Assembly (NCBI GenBank): GCA_047975215.1
Contig: JBKEDD010000129.1
Location: 62,001 to 126,000 of the forward strand
Length of the DNA stretch: 64,000 nt
Direction: 5' to 3'
From: JAGRMG01 sp047975215
Lineage (GTDB): Bacteria; Pseudomonadota; Alphaproteobacteria; Rhodobacterales; Rhodobacteraceae
Shown: positions 9,257-18,339 of the stretch, in pieces
Layout of the letters: every line of letters starts with the position of its first letter
Numbering within the stretch: the first letter of the stretch is position 1
Notes under the pieces: model-generated
What the model saw: only the letters and a program-made list of their open reading frames with translations
Database searches by the model: none
What the model was told of the DNA's origin: nothing
Position numbers and translations under genes: made by a program

Positions 9257-9556
9257 TCACGCCCTCGGTTGACTGCCCCGCGCGGCGAACATGGCCGACG
9301 TTACCTCGTTTGCGATCAGCACCGGCAGCATGGCAAGGGCAACACCGGCCAGGACCGGGGGACGAACGGATTCGGGCATTGCCGTGCCGAACCCGGCGGG
9401 CAGGGCGCGCCGCCGCGATCGCGGACGATCGACCGGGCCGATGCTGCCCCCGTCATCCTCCCAGCGGGCGAAACAGGCCGGGTCGGGCATGGCGCGGCGT
9501 GCGGCCTTGGCCGTTGCGGGAAACAGTTCGTCGAAGTCGGCGTTGCAGATCATCAT
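9257..9556 (-). CDS. Small hypothetical membrane protein
   Basis: I do not recognise this 99-residue product. The ATG at 9556 follows a good AAGGAG site, which supports real translation. The first half is soluble and rich in Ala, Arg and Asp. Near the C-terminus there is one hydrophobic segment (VLAGVALAMLPVLIANEV) that could span the membrane, then a short tail. It lies downstream of the DUF1127 gene on the same strand, separated by a strong hairpin, so it may be read through from it or have its own promoter. Confidence 0.55.
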   Translation of the reverse strand: MMICNADFDELFPATAKAARRAMPDPACFARWEDDGGSIGPVDRPRSRRRALPAGFGTAMPESVRPPVLAGVALAMLPVLIANEVTSAMFAARGSQPRA

Positions 9557-9600
9557 GGCACAAACTCCTTATATCGGGCTTCATCGGGTCGTCGTGGCTT

Positions 9601-9633
9601 GCGGCCGCGTCCGTTGCACGCGGACGCGGCCGC
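9601..9633 (-). terminator. Strong 13-bp hairpin downstream of the DUF1127 gene
   Basis: The arms GCGGCCGCGTCCG and CGGACGCGGCCGC are perfect inverted repeats around a 7-base loop, twelve bases after the DUF1127 stop. There is no T-run, so it may act as an mRNA 3' stabiliser or attenuator between the two small genes instead of a classical terminator. Confidence 0.55.
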
Positions 9634-9644
9634 GCGGCGGCGGC

Positions 9645-9935
9645 TCAGGCCGGCTTTCCGACCGCGCCCGTCCGCGTTGCGAGCGAACGCGCCACAGGCG
9701 TCATCCGAAGTTCCCGCGCATCGAACCCGTCGACCACGAGGGGTATTTCACCGCGCGATATTCCGATGTCGGCGAGGATATGATCGTCGAGATCCTGCAA
9801 CTGTCGTATCATGCTGCGCCGCCTGAAGCCGCGCGCAACCGCGCGCCCGAAGATGCGGAACACGCTGTCGCGTTCGTTCGCGCCGACCCGGCGCGGCTCG
9901 GTGTCAAGAAATTGCCGGTAGAGATATATGGACAT
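9645..9935 (-). CDS. DUF1127 domain-containing protein
   Basis: This small basic protein has 96 residues. The central RSMIRQLQDLDDHILADIGISRGEI block is the DUF1127 (YjiS-like) domain, preceded by the Arg-rich GRAVARGFRRRS. Short DUF1127 proteins in Rhodobacteraceae and Agrobacterium have been linked to RNA turnover and phosphate or stress responses. The ATG at 9935 has GGAGGG just upstream; the frame is open to 10010 but the added residues look non-coding. The C-terminal tail after the domain is longer than in the roughly 50-residue members. Confidence 0.85.
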   Translation of the reverse strand: MSIYLYRQFLDTEPRRVGANERDSVFRIFGRAVARGFRRRSMIRQLQDLDDHILADIGISRGEIPLVVDGFDARELRMTPVARSLATRTGAVGKPA

Positions 9936-10287
9936 GATGATGCCCTCCGTTCCTGTCTGTGTCTGTACCCGGACGGCGGGCATCGCCGGCAACCAGGCGA
10001 GGCGTGGCAAACATGCGCACGCGCACGGCCCGGCGGTGCAGGCACCCGCCGACCTTCAAGTGTCGGAGAAAGATCGAGAAAAGCCCCGCGGCAGGAACAG
10101 GCGATTGGCGCCGGTTCCGCCCGGGCTTACCGGCGGTTCAGCAGTTTTCCCGCGAGATGCAGGAACCTCTTATGAAATCCGAAGGTCATCATGACCCATA
10201 TATGGCCCTTTCGGCGGACCCTTTCAATCGCACCGGCACCGCCTGCGACCTTTCGGCCCAAAAACCGCCGAAAGACGTTCGCGTGGC
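9936..10287. other. 352-base intergenic region upstream of the DUF1127 gene
   Basis: No convincing full-size gene lies here. The minus strand is the presumed promoter and leader of the DUF1127 gene. It also holds a possible 20-21-codon frame (10127-10192, minus) that would encode a cationic amphipathic peptide ending in HKRFLHLAGKLLNRR, with AAAGGG about 13 bases upstream of its double ATG. I did not identify a clear -10/-35 pair. Confidence 0.5.
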
Positions 10288-11058
10288 TCAGATCACGCGG
10301 CCAAATCGCCGGTTCAGCTTGCGCATTCCCCCGATCCAGCGGTCGTAATTTTCGGCCTTGAGGCGCAGATAGCCAAGCACTTCGGGATGGGGCAGCACCA
10401 GGAAGGTTTCCTGTTCGATGGCGCGCAGGCAGGCATCGGCGACGGGTTCGGGTTCGAGCATTCCGTCGATGCTGGCGACATGATCTTCCAGGCCCTCGGT
10501 CATTGCCGAACGTACCGCCTGGGGGCAGAGAACCGATACCTTTATTCCATGATCCCCGTAGGTTATGGCCAGCCATTCAGCCAGACCCACAGCCGCGTGC
10601 TTGGTCACGCCGTAGGGCGCGGCGCCGATCTGGTTCAGCAGGCCGGCCGCCGACGCGGTGTTCAGCAGGTAGCCGCCGCCGCGTTCGATCATCCGGGGCA
10701 CGACATGGCGCGCCGCCCAGACATGGGACATGACGTTGACGTTCCAGATGCGCTGCCAGTCGGCGTCGGGAACCTCGACACCGCCGGGCACGAGGATGCC
10801 GGCATTGGAGCAGAACAGCCCGATCGGGCCGATATCCGCCTCGACGCCTTCGATCAGTGCCGCAATCCCGTCCTCGGTGCCGACATCGACAGCCATGTCG
10901 ACACCGCCGATTTCGTCCGCCACGGCCTTGGCGCCGGCACCATCCAGATCGGCGCAGATGACGGTTCTGGCACCGGCGTCGGCAAACCGGCGGGCAAGCG
11001 CGCGCCCGATGCCGCCGGCCGCACCGGTCACGACGACGATTATGTTGTCGATCTTCAT
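10288..11058 (-). CDS. SDR family NAD(P)-dependent oxidoreductase
   Basis: This classical short-chain dehydrogenase has 256 residues: the cofactor motif TGAAGGIG at residues 10-17, CSNAG in the NNAG position, a serine in NTASAAG and the catalytic pair in YGVTK. The acidic residue after the second strand (ADLDG) suggests NAD preference. I use the ATG at 11058 with GGGGA upstream; the longer frame adds 33 residues before the Rossmann strand. It lies downstream of glutaryl-CoA dehydrogenase on the same strand but beyond a terminator-like hairpin. The substrate is unknown. Confidence 0.85.
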   Translation of the reverse strand: MKIDNIIVVVTGAAGGIGRALARRFADAGARTVICADLDGAGAKAVADEIGGVDMAVDVGTEDGIAALIEGVEADIGPIGLFCSNAGILVPGGVEVPDADWQRIWNVNVMSHVWAARHVVPRMIERGGGYLLNTASAAGLLNQIGAAPYGVTKHAAVGLAEWLAITYGDHGIKVSVLCPQAVRSAMTEGLEDHVASIDGMLEPEPVADACLRAIEQETFLVLPHPEVLGYLRLKAENYDRWIGGMRKLNRRFGRVI

Positions 11059-11264
11059 GTCGGTCCCCGAATTCGTGACGCTGGCCATGGGCGCTGATGC
11101 GCCGGACAGCACGTTAGCCCGGATCGCACGATGCGCCAATGGGACCGCGGTTCGCAAATGTCGTGCTTTGCCCGGGCCTGGGCATGTCGTTTTTACACAT
11201 AATACCGATTATCGGATTACCTTATACATCCGAACCGCCCCCGCCCGGACCATGGGCAAACAAG

Positions 11265-11294
11265 AAACGGGCCGGACAGATGCCCGGCCCGTTT
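11265..11294 (-). terminator. Rho-independent-type terminator after gcdH
   Basis: AAACGGGCCGG and CCGGCCCGTTT form a perfect 11-bp stem with an 8-base loop, 19 bases past the gcdH stop. On the minus strand it continues into TTTCTTGTTTG, which is moderately T-rich. Confidence 0.7.
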
Positions 11295-11313
11295 ATCATC
11301 AACGCAAACGCGA

Positions 11314-12531
11314 TCAGAAGAACGCCTGCAACCCGGTCTGGGCGCGCCCAAGGATCAGCGCATGAACGTCATGGGTGCCTTCATAGGTGTTTACCGTCTC
11401 AAGGTTCACCATATGCCGGATGACCTGGAATTCCAGGCTGATGCCGTTGCCGCCGTGCATGTCGCGGGCAAGCCGCGCGACATCGAGCGCCTTGCCGCAA
11501 TTGTTGCGCTTCACCAGGCTTATCATCTCCGGCGCGGCGTTGGCCTCGTCCATCAGCCGCCCGACGCGCAAGGATGCCTGCAGGCCCAGGGCGATTTCGG
11601 TCTGCATGTCGGCCAGCTTCTTCTGGAACAGCTGCGTCTGCGCCAGCGGACGGTTGAACTGCTTGCGGTCCAGACCGTATTGCCGCGCCGCGTGCCAGCA
11701 GGCCTCGGCCGCGCCCATCACGCCCCAGCTGATGCCATAGCGTGCCCTGTTGAGGCATCCGAACGGCCCCTTCAGTCCCTCGACGTTGGGCAGAAGCGCA
11801 TCCTCGCCCACCTCGACACCGTCCATCACGATCTCGCCGGTGATCGAGGCGCGCAAGGACGCCTTGTTCTGAATCTTGGGCGCACTCAGTCCCTTCAGGC
11901 CCTTGTCCAGCACGAACCCGCGAATCTTGCCGTCATGCGCGTCGGACTTGGCCCAGACGACGAACACATCGGCAATGGGCGCGTTGGAAATCCACATCTT
12001 GGAGCCGGTCAGCCGATAGCCGCCATCGGTCTTGACGGCGCGGGTCTTCATCCCCGCCGGGTCGGACCCGGCGTCCGGCTCGGTCAGTCCGAAACAGCCG
12101 ATCCATTCGCCGCTGGACAGTTTCGGCAGGTATTTGCGCCGCTGTTCCTCGGTGCCGTAGGCATAGATCGGATACATGACCAGCGAGGACTGAACCGACA
12201 TCATCGAACGGTAGCCGCTGTCCACCCGCTCGACCTCGCGGGCAACCAGGCCGTAGGTGACATAGCCAGCGCCCAACCCGCCATATTCTTCCGGAACCGT
12301 GGTGCCCAAAAGGCCCATCTCGCCCATCTCGCGGAAGATCTCCGGGTCTGTTTCCTCGTTGGCATAAGCACTTGTGACCCGCGGTTGAAGTTTTTCCTGC
12401 GCATAGGAACGGGCGCTGTCGGCGATCATGCGTTCGTCTTCGCTCAGCTGCGCGTCCAGCCGCAGCGGGTCGGCCCAGTCGAACCCGGCCAGATCGGGGC
12501 GGTCCTTGGCGCGCAAAACGGGGGCGTTCAT
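11314..12531 (-). CDS. gcdH: Glutaryl-CoA dehydrogenase
   Basis: This FAD acyl-CoA dehydrogenase has 405 residues. It oxidises and decarboxylates glutaryl-CoA to crotonyl-CoA in lysine/tryptophan and glutarate breakdown. Signature blocks are FGLTEPDAGSDP, GSKMWISNAP and the catalytic Glu in NTYEGTHDVH near the C-terminus, as in human GCDH. The arginine that contacts the substrate carboxylate is probably in YGISWG/LNRARYG. The ATG at 12531 follows AGGAGG. A divergently transcribed LysR gene lies 114 bases away, the usual arrangement for this enzyme in proteobacteria. Confidence 0.93.
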   Translation of the reverse strand: MNAPVLRAKDRPDLAGFDWADPLRLDAQLSEDERMIADSARSYAQEKLQPRVTSAYANEETDPEIFREMGEMGLLGTTVPEEYGGLGAGYVTYGLVAREVERVDSGYRSMMSVQSSLVMYPIYAYGTEEQRRKYLPKLSSGEWIGCFGLTEPDAGSDPAGMKTRAVKTDGGYRLTGSKMWISNAPIADVFVVWAKSDAHDGKIRGFVLDKGLKGLSAPKIQNKASLRASITGEIVMDGVEVGEDALLPNVEGLKGPFGCLNRARYGISWGVMGAAEACWHAARQYGLDRKQFNRPLAQTQLFQKKLADMQTEIALGLQASLRVGRLMDEANAAPEMISLVKRNNCGKALDVARLARDMHGGNGISLEFQVIRHMVNLETVNTYEGTHDVHALILGRAQTGLQAFF

Positions 12532-12645
12532 GGCAATTCCTCCTGAATGATGGTGTCGATACGGTGCGATTGGCGCGCACCCTACCCTTGCAGGCCCGCA
12601 AAAAACAGCAAGACTTTCGCATCCAAACATGAGTAAAACGCATAC

Positions 12646-13557
12646 ATGATAGCGCCACGCCGATTCCTGCCCTCGATTGCCTCTCTGCGCGCGCTCGAGG
12701 CGCTGGACCGGCTGGGCAGCGCCTCGGCCGTGGCCGAGGAACTGGCGCTGACGCAAAGCGCGGTCAGCCGGCAGTTGCGGGTGCTGGAAACCCAGATGGG
12801 TGTGGACCTGGTGGAGCGCGACCGCAAGCGGCTGTCACTGACCCCGGCCGCCCAGGCCTATGTAAGCGAAATCCGCCAGGCGCTGAACCAGATCGCCCGC
12901 GCGTCGCTGCGCCTGCAGGTGGAGCCTTTGGGCGGCACGCTCAACCTTGCGATCCTGCCGACCTTCGGAATGCGCTGGCTGATGCCGCGCCTGCCCGAAT
13001 TCGCGCGCCTGCACCCCGAGGTCACGATCAACATGACGACCCGGCTGCGCCCGTTCAACTTTGCCGCCGAACCATTTGATGCGGCACTTCATTTCGGAAA
13101 ACCGGACTGGCCGGGATCGGATCATCTTCTGCTGCGTCACGAACAGGTGATTCCGGTCTGTGCCCCGGACCTGCTGCGCGAGGATCGCCCGCGCGAGGCC
13201 CGCGCGCTGCTGCGCCTGCCGCTGCTGCATATCCAGACCCGCCCGCAGGCCTGGGCCGACTGGTTCGAACGAATGGGCGTAACGGTTCCCGGCCCGCTGA
13301 GCGGCACCATGTATGACCAATTCTCAACCATCACCCAGGCGGCGCTGCACGGGCTGGGCGTGGCGCTGATGCCCGATTATCTGGTGGAACAGGATCTCGC
13401 CACCGGCCGGCTGCTGGCACTCTGCCCCCGCCCGGTCGAAACCCAGGGCGCCTATTATCTGGTCTGGCCCCGGACGCGGGCGAACGATCCGGCGTTGCGG
13501 CAGTTCCGCGACTGGCTGGCCGGTCAGGCACAGCCGGAAGATCCGCTGCCGCGATAG
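12646..13557 (+). CDS. LysR family regulator, GcvA-like (probable gcdH regulator)
   Basis: This LysR-type regulator of 303 residues has an N-terminal winged HTH (LALTQSAVSRQLRVLE, about residues 36-51) and a C-terminal periplasmic-binding-like effector domain that is GcvA-like. It is divergent from gcdH. Just before its ATG, at 12629-12643, an ATG-N9-CAT dyad containing a T-N11-A box could be its operator, although it almost touches the start codon. The likely job, inferred from position, is glutarate or glutaryl-CoA-responsive control of gcdH. Confidence 0.88.
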   Translation: MIAPRRFLPSIASLRALEALDRLGSASAVAEELALTQSAVSRQLRVLETQMGVDLVERDRKRLSLTPAAQAYVSEIRQALNQIARASLRLQVEPLGGTLNLAILPTFGMRWLMPRLPEFARLHPEVTINMTTRLRPFNFAAEPFDAALHFGKPDWPGSDHLLLRHEQVIPVCAPDLLREDRPREARALLRLPLLHIQTRPQAWADWFERMGVTVPGPLSGTMYDQFSTITQAALHGLGVALMPDYLVEQDLATGRLLALCPRPVETQGAYYLVWPRTRANDPALRQFRDWLAGQAQPEDPLPR

Positions 13558-13570
13558 TGAAGTCGGTGGT

Positions 13571-14761
13571 TCAGCCGCCTGCATCCCGCGCCGTCGCCAC
13601 CGCCTGCGCGAACACGTCCCTGAGCGCGCCGATATCCTCAAGCCCGACCGAGACGCGGAAGAACCCTTCGGACAGGCCCAGGGCGGCCCGGTCCTGCGCC
13701 GTCAGGTTGCGGTGCGAAGAAGACGCGGGATGAGAAAGCGTGGTGGCGACATCGCCCAGCGTCGGCGCAAAGCTCAGTCCCTCGGCGGCGCGGGTGAAGG
13801 CGTTGGCCGCCGCGCGTCCGCCGCCAAGTTCGAAACTGACCATGTTGCCGCCCTGCCCGCCCAGCAGCGCCACGGCGCGGGCATGGTCGGGATGATCCGC
13901 CCGCATCGGGTAAAGGATGCGTGCAACCCCCGGCAGGCCGGCCAGATGGTCGGCCAGCGCGGCCGCCGTCGCCTGCGCCCGGTCGAACCGCAGGTCGAAA
14001 CTCAGCAGCCCACGTTCGGCCAGCCAGCAATCGAACGGGCTGGCGGTCAGGCCGGCGGTGACGGCGAATGTCCGTATCGCGGCGGTAATGTCGGGATCGC
14101 GCGCCACCGCATAACCCAGCATCACATCGGCATGCCCGGCCAGCAGTTTGGTAACGGAGTGGATCACGATATCGGCGCCATGCTCGAACGGCCGGATGGC
14201 CCGTGGAGTGGTAAAGGTGTTATCCACCGCCAGCAATATGCCCGCCTCGCGGCACAGTGCCGCCAGCCCGTCTATATCGGCCACCCGCAGCGACGGGTTC
14301 GACACCACTTCGACCAGCACCATGCGCGTCTCGGGCCGGATCGCGGCGCGCACCGCCGCCACGTCGCCGGGGTCGGCCAGGCTCGAGGTGACCCCAAGGC
14401 GCGGCAGGTCATGGCCCATCATCCGCATGGAGCGGCCGTAAAGCTGATTGCCCCCGATCACGTGATCGCCCGACCGCAAGAGCCCCATCAGAACCGCAGT
14501 TACCGCCCCCATGCCCGAGCCGGTAACGACCCCGCCCGTCGCACCCTCCATCGCATCGAGCCGCGCTGCCACGACCTCGGCGTTCGGGTGGCCCTCGCGC
14601 GAATAGGTATAGCCCCTGGTGCGGCCATCATATTGCGCATCCAGCGCATCCGGCGTCTCGCTGGCATAGACGACCGAGGGCGACAGCGGTGTGACCACGG
14701 GCGAACTTGCGCTGTCGGGCAACGCGAAGGGACGCATCAGGGTGCCGCGGGAGTTGCGCAT
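13571..14761 (-). CDS. Cys/Met metabolism PLP-dependent enzyme (gamma-synthase/gamma-lyase family)
   Basis: This fold-type I PLP enzyme has 396 residues. It carries YTYSREGHPN near the N-terminus, GSGMGAV in the phosphate-binding loop, AVDNTFTTP and the Schiff-base Lys in HSVTKLLAGHADVMLG. This set covers cystathionine gamma-synthase, cystathionine gamma-lyase and methionine gamma-lyase, which I cannot separate by eye. The ATG at 14761 overlaps the carbonic-anhydrase stop by one base (TGATG), so it is the last gene of a coupled run with gmk. Confidence 0.85.
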   Translation of the reverse strand: MRNSRGTLMRPFALPDSASSPVVTPLSPSVVYASETPDALDAQYDGRTRGYTYSREGHPNAEVVAARLDAMEGATGGVVTGSGMGAVTAVLMGLLRSGDHVIGGNQLYGRSMRMMGHDLPRLGVTSSLADPGDVAAVRAAIRPETRMVLVEVVSNPSLRVADIDGLAALCREAGILLAVDNTFTTPRAIRPFEHGADIVIHSVTKLLAGHADVMLGYAVARDPDITAAIRTFAVTAGLTASPFDCWLAERGLLSFDLRFDRAQATAAALADHLAGLPGVARILYPMRADHPDHARAVALLGGQGGNMVSFELGGGRAAANAFTRAAEGLSFAPTLGDVATTLSHPASSSHRNLTAQDRAALGLSEGFFRVSVGLEDIGALRDVFAQAVATARDAGG

Positions 14762-15285
14762 CAGTCGATCCTTTTCAGTTCGGCGCGGAACCGGCGCATG
14801 TTCTGGCGATAGCCCTCGGCCCCCATTGCGATGCGTTCCGCGCTGGCCTCGTCGACCTGGCGCACCACCTTGCCGGGCGATCCCATGACGAGGGAATTGT
14901 CGGGGATCTCCTTGTTCTCGGTAATCAGCGCGCCGGCCCCGATCAGGCAGTTGCTGCCGATCCGGGCGCCGTTCAGGATGGTCGCGCCCATGCCGATCAG
15001 GGTGTTGTCGCCGATGGTGCAGCCATGCAGCATGACCTTGTGCCCGATGGTGCAGCCCTGCCCGATCCGAAGGCCGAAGCCGGGATCGACATGCAGAACG
15101 CAATTGTCCTGTATATTGCTGCCCGCGCCGATATGAACGGTTTCGTGTTCGGCCCGAATCGTGGTGCCGAACCAGACCGAAGCCCCCTCCTCCAGCACCA
15201 CCCGCCCGATCAGGTTGGCATCGGGAGCGACCCAGGTGTCGGGGTGGATCTCGGGGCGGTATTCGCCCAGGGCGTAGATACTCAT
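14761..15285 (-). CDS. Gamma-carbonic anhydrase family protein
   Basis: This left-handed beta-helix hexapeptide-repeat protein has 174 residues. The repeats (for example IGAGSNIQDNCVLHVD and IGSNCLIGAGALI) form the trimeric prism. Three histidines in VLHVD, IGHKVMLHG match the zinc ligands of gamma-carbonic anhydrases (Cam/YrdA/PaaY type). Activity cannot be judged, because many YrdA-like members are inactive as carbonic anhydrases. Its start overlaps the gmk stop by four bases. Confidence 0.88.
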   Translation of the reverse strand: MSIYALGEYRPEIHPDTWVAPDANLIGRVVLEEGASVWFGTTIRAEHETVHIGAGSNIQDNCVLHVDPGFGLRIGQGCTIGHKVMLHGCTIGDNTLIGMGATILNGARIGSNCLIGAGALITENKEIPDNSLVMGSPGKVVRQVDEASAERIAMGAEGYRQNMRRFRAELKRID

Positions 15286-15923
15286 GACATGTCCTCGAAT
15301 TCTTTTTGCAGGTTGCGCACATGGTCCACGAGTTGGGGTTGCTGGATGCGCCGCAACCTCGTGGCGGTGACGATGGAAATCAGATCGCGTTCGGTTGCGG
15401 CCAGATCGTCGTTGACCAGAACATGATCGTAGCTGTCCCAATGGCTTATCTCGTCCCAGCTTTTCTGCATCCGCTTGGCGATCACCTCGGCGCTATCCTG
15501 GCCGCGGCTTTCCAGGCGGCGGCGCAACTCGGCGATCGAGGGCGGCAGCAGGAAGATCGACAGTGTGTGCTTGCCGAGATCCGAATTACGGATCTGCTGT
15601 GCGCCCTGCCAGTCGATGTCAAACAGCACGTCCTTGCCGGTATCTATCGCCGCCTCGACCGGCGCCTTTGGCGAGCCGTAGAAATGTCCGAACACATGCG
15701 CGTGTTCCAACATTCCGCCGGTTGCGACCGACTTGCGGAAATCGTCGGCGGACAGAAAGTGATAATCCTGCCCGTCCACTTCACCCTTGCGCGGCGGGCG
15801 GGTGGTGGCGCTGACCGAAAACGCGATGCTGGGATCCCAGGCGCGCAGCTTTCTGGCCAGCGTCGATTTGCCCGCGCCCGAGGGCGAGGATAGAATGATC
15901 AGAAGGCCGCGCCTGGCGCCCAT
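15282..15923 (-). CDS. gmk: Guanylate kinase
   Basis: The enzyme phosphorylates GMP to GDP with ATP. It shows the P-loop SSPSGAGKST, the GMP-binding SVSATTRPPRKGEVDGQDYHF block and FDIDWQGAQQI. I choose the ATG at 15923 (213 residues) because AGGAG lies nine bases upstream; the ATG at 15932 would be directly next to that site. It follows yicC by 12 bases, the widely conserved yicC-gmk pairing. Confidence 0.95.
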   Translation of the reverse strand: MGARRGLLIILSSPSGAGKSTLARKLRAWDPSIAFSVSATTRPPRKGEVDGQDYHFLSADDFRKSVATGGMLEHAHVFGHFYGSPKAPVEAAIDTGKDVLFDIDWQGAQQIRNSDLGKHTLSIFLLPPSIAELRRRLESRGQDSAEVIAKRMQKSWDEISHWDSYDHVLVNDDLAATERDLISIVTATRLRRIQQPQLVDHVRNLQKEFEDMS

Positions 15924-15935
15924 GGGCCACATCTC

Positions 15936-16826
15936 CTATTCGATATTCTGGACCTGTTCGCGCATCTGGTCGATCACCGCCTTCAGGTCGAGACCCACGG
16001 CGGTCAGCTCCGAATTCTGCGCCTTTGAACACAGCGTATTGGCCTCGCGGTTGAATTCCTGCATCAGGAAATCCAGCTTGCGGCCGACCGCGCCGCCCGT
16101 CTCAAGCAGCGCCCGCGCCGCCGCGACATGGGCGCCAAGACGGTCCAGTTCCTCGGTCACGTCGGATTTCACCGCGATCATCGCCAGTTCCTGCGCCACC
16201 CGGTCCGGGTCGGCGCCCTGCGCCTGATCCAGCACCCGTGCCAGATTGGCGCGCAGGGTTTCGGCCATCGCCTCCTTGCGGGTCTCGGCCAGCGCCGCCG
16301 CATCGGCGGTCAGGGCGGCGACCATGTCCAGCTGATCGTTCAGGATGCGGGCCAGCGCCGCCCCCTCTTCGCCGCGCATTTGCAAAAATGCGCCGACCAG
16401 AGCGGCGAACTCTGCCGTGATTTGCGCAATCAGCGGGGCGATATCCTCGTCGCCCGAAGCCGCCTCCAGCACCCCGCGCACCGTCAGCAGATCGCTGGCC
16501 TTTGAGGGCGCCAGCGTCATGCCACGCTCCAGCGCCTCGGCCTCGACCTGCGCCAGCGCATCGAGAACCGCCGAAAGCGCCGCCGGATTCAGCGCCAGAC
16601 CGCCGCATTCCTCGTGCCGGGTCAGACGTAGCGACAGGGTGACATTGCCACGGATCACGGATTTGGCCAGTTCGGCGCGCAAGGCCGCTTCCAGCCCCTC
16701 AAGCCAGTCAGGCACACGCAGACGCAGATCCAGACCCTTGCCGTTGACGCTGCGCAACTCCCAGGCCCAGGAATAGCTTGCATGCTGTCCCCTGGCCGAA
16801 GCGAATGCGGTCATCGATCGTATCAT
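15936..16826 (-). CDS. yicC: YicC family endoribonuclease
   Basis: The product has 296 residues: an N-terminal YicC domain beginning MIRSMTAFASARG and a C-terminal DUF1732 domain with KSDVTEELDRLGAHV and GRKLDFLMQEFNREANTLCSK (split here). The latter is the most conserved part of the family. E. coli YicC has been described as an endoribonuclease that cleaves the small RNA RyhB. It is the first gene of the yicC-gmk-carbonic anhydrase-PLP enzyme run. Confidence 0.92.
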   Translation of the reverse strand: MIRSMTAFASARGQHASYSWAWELRSVNGKGLDLRLRVPDWLEGLEAALRAELAKSVIRGNVTLSLRLTRHEECGGLALNPAALSAVLDALAQVEAEALERGMTLAPSKASDLLTVRGVLEAASGDEDIAPLIAQITAEFAALVGAFLQMRGEEGAALARILNDQLDMVAALTADAAALAETRKEAMAETLRANLARVLDQAQGADPDRVAQELAMIAVKSDVTEELDRLGAHVAAARALLETGGAVGRKLDFLMQEFNREANTLCSKAQNSELTAVGLDLKAVIDQMREQVQNIE

Positions 16827-17100
16827 GCGTGCCGGTCTCCGTTCAGTCTCCGCGCCCGTTTCGCCCGGCCTGCCGGACAGGGCGCACCTAATGCCATCGC
16901 ATCGCGCAGGGCAACCCCCGCCGCACCGTTCGCACGGCGATAGCATTAACCACCGATTAAGGATTTGCTCCAAAATTGAAGCAAACCGTGGCAGGTTCGA
17001 CGCCACGCGCGCTTGCCCGCGGACAGCGCGACAGCGACGGGTCCGATACATGATCATGGCCGGGCCGCGGTGCGGCGGGCCCGGGGGAAAGGTGATCGCG

Positions 17101-17700
17101 ATGGAGCGTTTCCGCAATGGCCGCAGCCTGTCACCGATCCGGCAGGCCGAAGCCTACTGGACGGCGTTGCGCAGCAACGCGGACGTGCCATCGCGCGCCC
17201 AGATCGACCCGCGCGGCCTGGGCAACGTGCTGCACCACGCCTTCATGCTCGAACGTATCGCGCCCGGACATGCGCGGTTTCGCCTGGCCGGTCAGCACCT
17301 GATCGAACTGGCCGGCATGGAGGTACGCGGGATGCCGCTGACCGCGTTCTTTGTGCCAGCCGCGCGAAGCCGGATCGCCAGCGTCCTCGATGCGGTGTTC
17401 GGGCGACCCTCGGTCGCGGAACTGACACTGGATATCGTGCCAGACCGGGCCGTGGGCGAGGCGCGCATGCTTCTTCTGCCGCTGCGCTGCGACCGGGGCG
17501 AGATCAGCCGTGCCCTGGGTGTGCTGGTGGCCGAACGCGCGGCCGGTGCCCTGCCGCCCTGCCGGTTCGACCTGAGCGCAACCGCAATGCGCCCGGTCGG
17601 TGGGGCCAGCCCGGGCAGGCCCGAACCGGCCATACCCGGATTCGCGGAATCGCAGGCCCCTTTGGGAGGCCGCGCGCCGCATCTGCGTGTGGTGAAATGA
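17101..17700 (+). CDS. PAS domain-containing protein (alphaproteobacterial PAS_5 type)
   Basis: This 199-residue protein has a single PAS-like domain over about residues 10-140 (SPIRQAEAYWTALR, FRLAGQHLIELAGMEVRGMPL, then LLLPLRCDRGEISRALGVLV). It matches the short PAS family common in Rhodobacterales and rhizobia, which has no attached output domain. The C-terminal 50 residues are Pro/Ala/Gly-rich. I use the ATG at 17101 because AAAGG lies about ten bases upstream; the frame stays open to 16825. It is divergent from yicC. The function is unknown. Confidence 0.72.
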   Translation: MERFRNGRSLSPIRQAEAYWTALRSNADVPSRAQIDPRGLGNVLHHAFMLERIAPGHARFRLAGQHLIELAGMEVRGMPLTAFFVPAARSRIASVLDAVFGRPSVAELTLDIVPDRAVGEARMLLLPLRCDRGEISRALGVLVAERAAGALPPCRFDLSATAMRPVGGASPGRPEPAIPGFAESQAPLGGRAPHLRVVK

Positions 17701-17862
17701 CCCGGCCCTGGCTGCGTCAATGGGGGCCTATTGCACAATCGCCATGTTGACGAAACACTTCGCGCGGGCGCCCGGACCGGCGCTGCCCGCGAGAATCACT
17801 GCCCGCCGACGCGCAACCCGGCCGCTGACTACGCCCGGTGCGCAGCAAGAAAAGGAAACAGC

Positions 17863-18339
17863 ATGACCGCCATAGACGAGGCCCTCGACGACCTGACCGC
17901 CCGGACCGGAACCGAGCTTGGCGTTTCCGGCTGGATCACTGTCGATCAGGCGATGATAGACGGCTTTGCCGATGTCACCCACGACCACCAGTGGATTCAT
18001 GTCGATCCCGAACGCGCCCGCGCCGAAACCCCCTATGGCGGTACCATCGCGCACGGGTTCCTGAGCCTGTCGCTGGCCAGCCGCTTTGTGCAGGACTGCA
18101 TTCCGCCGCGCCCCGGTCAGGTCATGGGCATCAACTACGGATTCAACAAGGTGCGGTGTCTGTCGCCGGTCACGGTCGGTTCACGGCTGCGCGGGCGCTT
18201 CACGCTCAAGTCGGTCAAGCGGCGGTCCGACACGGAATTGCTGCGCGAAACCGGACTGACCGTCGAGATCGAGGGCCGCGACACGCCGGCACTGGTGGCC
18301 GAATGGCTGGGTCTGATGGTGTTTTCCGCGAATGCCTGA
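17863..18339 (+). CDS. MaoC family dehydratase
   Basis: This single hot-dog protein of 158 residues is of the (R)-specific enoyl-CoA hydratase/NodN type. The hydratase-2 motif has the active-site Asp/His pair in DVTHDHQWIHVDPERA, followed by PYGGTIAHGFLSLSL. The ATG at 17863 follows AAAGGAAA. It stands alone, 162 bases after the PAS gene. The acyl-CoA substrate is not evident. Confidence 0.87.
   Translation: MTAIDEALDDLTARTGTELGVSGWITVDQAMIDGFADVTHDHQWIHVDPERARAETPYGGTIAHGFLSLSLASRFVQDCIPPRPGQVMGINYGFNKVRCLSPVTVGSRLRGRFTLKSVKRRSDTELLRETGLTVEIEGRDTPALVAEWLGLMVFSANA

Noticed and set aside
9959..10348. 129-codon plus-strand frame upstream of the SDR gene end
   Set aside because: Arg/Pro-rich translation without domain or ribosome site, and it overlaps the SDR gene and the DUF1127 promoter region.
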